Origin: Bacillota bacterium
GTDB taxonomy: Bacteria > Bacillota > Clostridia > Lachnospirales > Lachnospiraceae
Direction of reading: 5' to 3'
Length of the DNA stretch: 64,000 nt
Assembly: GCA_023389295.1 (NCBI GenBank)
Contig: JAEWEO010000098.1
Location: forward strand, 15,091 to 79,090
Positions 62,466 through 64,000 of the stretch are shown one piece after another. The first letter of the stretch is position 1, and every line of letters starts with the position of its first letter. The translations under genes were made by a program, and so were the position numbers. The notes beneath the pieces are model-generated. The model saw nothing but the letters and a program-made list of their open reading frames with translations, ran no database searches and was not told the DNA's origin.

Positions 62466-62573
62466 AAGTTAATACCTCCCTTTCGTTTTTCGCCTTAGGG
62501 TAGTGTATCCACAAGTCGATTGGTAAGCCAACCCCTTGCCTTCAAACGCTCATATTCAAACCGTTCGTCTTAA

Positions 62574-62861
62574 TTAAGCATCTTTTCTGATGCATAAATA
62601 TCTGATTACATTTTCCATAATACGAACTCTTTGCTCGATTTCGTTCGGAACTGTAGAATCAGATTCGAATTGGATGAAATAGTAGTAGCCTTCTTTCATT
62701 TTCTGAATCTCATAGGCTAATCTCTTCTTTCCCCAGTCATCAACATTAGTAACTGTTCCACCGAATCTGGTAACAAGGTCTTTTGCTGCTTCTAATGTAG
62801 CTAATCTGGCTTCATCCTCGATTTTTGCATTTACAACTAAGGCTAATTCATATTGATTCAT
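62574..62861 (-). CDS. rpsF: 30S ribosomal protein S6
   Basis: 95 residues with the S6 signature MNQYELALVVNA and the central WGKKRLAYEIQKMKEGYYYFIQF. It pairs with S18 on the ribosome. It leads the rpsF-ssb-rpsR operon; GGAGG precedes the ATG. I did not see the S6:S18 leader motif clearly in the 5' region. Confidence 0.97.
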   Translation of the reverse strand: MNQYELALVVNAKIEDEARLATLEAAKDLVTRFGGTVTNVDDWGKKRLAYEIQKMKEGYYYFIQFESDSTVPNEIEQRVRIMENVIRYLCIRKDA

Positions 62862-63061
62862 AGTTGTTTAGCACCTCCTTCTGGTCTCTGGCCCTTTCTT
62901 AATGCTATTTGACTGACGAAGAATCAAAATCGCATTTAAAGAGCAAGGAATTTTTAGTATAACATATCACAATTAACTATGATATCATAACTTTGTAATT
63001 AATACAACCTGTTTTTTTGCTGATTAAGCAACATTTAATTGGTAATAATGCCGAATAATAT

Positions 63062-63583
63062 CTACTCATACAAACTGCTATAATCAGAAAGTCGTTTCTT
63101 CAGTAAAGAGAGAATATCCTCCGGTTCCATGTCTTTTGCCATATCTACATAAATTGTAACCGGTGGCAAATTCGAATTCATATTTTTTTTAACTACCCTA
63201 CGCTTAATGGGAGCATACTTAGATAAAAAACCATCCACATTCTTCGGAATGACGGCAATTGCCTCCTTATTACTTATGGTTACTATTACAAATTCCTTAA
63301 TATCATCAAAGGCTATAAATCCCACCCCACCCTTAGAGGATTGATCTATAATACCATCCATCGTTATGGTCAAGAGCGGTTTCTCTTTTATCGTTTTTGC
63401 TACATACTTTACAAACCCGACAAAAAAAATACCGGCAGCGAGAATACTAGGAATCCAATAACTAGGTCGGTGCTCGCCCAATCCATAAAGTACAATAGTG
63501 ATAGATGCTATTAACATAAATAAACTGGCTAGTGCCATAACAAAAGCCTTATAGTTAGCCTCCTCTATTACGATTTCTCCCAT
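63062..63583 (-). CDS. STM3941-like membrane protein
   Basis: 173 residues with two N-terminal membrane spans (about 12-32 and 41-62) and a soluble PH-like domain (GIIDQSSKGGVGFIAFDDIKEFV). It matches the STM3941 family of small proteins of unknown function. Its start ATG at 63583 has a weak purine tract upstream. It faces the intron end. Confidence 0.75.
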   Translation of the reverse strand: MGEIVIEEANYKAFVMALASLFMLIASITIVLYGLGEHRPSYWIPSILAAGIFFVGFVKYVAKTIKEKPLLTITMDGIIDQSSKGGVGFIAFDDIKEFVIVTISNKEAIAVIPKNVDGFLSKYAPIKRRVVKKNMNSNLPPVTIYVDMAKDMEPEDILSLLKKRLSDYSSLYE

Positions 63584-63676
63584 GGTTATCCCCCTTTACG
63601 CTCTGTAAGATTAAACCAATTGTATCTGTTTCCCAAATATTTTGCAAGAGATTAATCCAGTTTCCTTGTAGGTATT

Positions 63677-63710
63677 ATTGTGCCGTAATGCTAATTGTGC
63701 CGTAATGCTA
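63677..63710 (+). repeat. 17-base perfect tandem duplication
   Basis: ATTGTGCCGTAATGCTA is repeated twice in tandem with no gap. Confidence 0.85.
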
Positions 63711-63726
63711 ATATTAGCTTTCATTG

Positions 63727-63830
63727 AAAAAAGAGTTGTTTCAATTCTTGATATAAACCCTTGTAGTAAACTGTTATTAAATAATGATTTACTATAAGAA
63801 GATTATCAAATGAACTGAAACAGCTCTTTA
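63727..63830. repeat. long imperfect inverted repeat
   Basis: AAAGAGTTGTTTCA pairs with TGAAACAGCTCTTT, and the inner sequences continue to pair (TAGTAAA with TTTACTA), giving a stem of about 45 bases per arm. On the minus strand the outer arm ends in TTTTTTC. Confidence 0.55.
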
Positions 63831-63875
63831 TATGAATATAAATTCCATTTACCTTGCTTAGATTACACGCCGTAG

Positions 63876-64000
63876 TTTAGTAAATTCACACCTCACGGTG
63901 TAAACTCCTATTCAGAACCGTGCGTGCGACTTTCCCGCACACGGCTCTTCAAAATAACATTTACAGATACAAATCTTATTTCTCATAGATATTGACATAG
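63876..64000 (-). mobile_element. group II intron 3' end (domains V and VI)
   Basis: On the minus strand 63947-63915 reads GAGCCGTGTGCG, loop GGAAAG, then CGCACGCACGGTTC: a 33-base domain V with the AGC triad at its start and a two-base bulge. The next 45 bases form domain VI: TTTACACC pairs with GGTGTGAA around GTGA, ahead of a plausible 3' end near 63876-63881. The rest of the intron and any maturase lie beyond the right edge. The remainder of the 63584-64000 gap holds the repeats listed separately. Confidence 0.88.

Noticed and set aside
62862..63010. S6:S18 ribosomal leader motif upstream of rpsF
   Set aside because: I could not find the conserved bulged-CACC element; a covariance search would decide.

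Overview
The window looks like the chromosome of a low-GC, endospore-forming anaerobic Firmicute, most likely a Clostridia/Lachnospiraceae member of the Clostridium (Lachnoclostridium) phytofermentans type. The evidence is the AT-rich sequence, strong GGAGG ribosome-binding sites with ATG/GTG/TTG starts, sporulation genes (spoIIE, spoVT, yabP, yabQ, cwlD), oxygen-sensitive Fe-S proteins, a VanW protein and a peroxide-defence operon. Nearly all genes lie on the minus strand. Plus-strand genes are isolated: 6029 membrane protein, 9533 DUF2156, 24688 PAP2, 31983 coat-like protein, 34706 DUF402, 42738 mecA and 44116 ferredoxin. No rRNA operon, CRISPR array or prophage is visible. The only mobile-element signal is the 3' end of a group II intron at the right edge, plus one MITE-like palindrome near 26.7 kb.

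Layout. 0-10 kb: trmL, a CheX-like protein, an Lrp regulator/aminotransferase/AIR-synthase-like cluster, a VanW protein, a 34-residue membrane protein, nth and a B12-binding radical SAM protein. 11-22 kb: a cell-division and sporulation block, ordered along the minus strand spoVT, mazG, hup, rqcP, yabP, yabQ, divIC-like, tRNA-Met, spoIIE, tilS, hpt, ftsH. This is close to the Bacillus subtilis arrangement. 22-32 kb: dtd, a hypoxanthine-DNA glycosylase, deoB, a PAP2 protein, a glycosyltransferase, an M29 aminopeptidase, a very large unrecognised anchored protein and a methyltransferase. 32-40 kb: a Pro/Thr/Met repeat protein with a sigma-K-like promoter, ywmB, a DUF402 protein, the rpiB/ywlE/tsaC group, cwlD and a GH18 glycosidase.

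40-50 kb: a Ser/Thr kinase fused to a MinD-like domain that lacks the Walker A lysine, followed by a second stand-alone protein of the same degenerate type. Then come mecA, a DUF1858 protein, a ferredoxin, a MerR regulator, and dnaB, rplI and gdpP. 50-59 kb: an acyltransferase, an unrecognised membrane protein, a ferredoxin-type aldo/keto reductase, ahpC-ahpF behind a Fur/PerR-like box, and a D-glycerate utilisation set (glycerate kinase, GntP permease, CdaR regulator). 59-64 kb: a soluble [FeFe]-hydrogenase-like protein fused to a chemotaxis signalling domain, the rpsF-ssb-rpsR operon, a small membrane protein, and the intron end.

The least-explained items are the hydrogenase/chemoreceptor fusion, the kinase/pseudo-MinD pair, the 850-residue anchored protein with an apparently dead C39-like domain, and several long inverted repeats in intergenic DNA. 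All function calls rest on motif recognition by eye; no database search was run.
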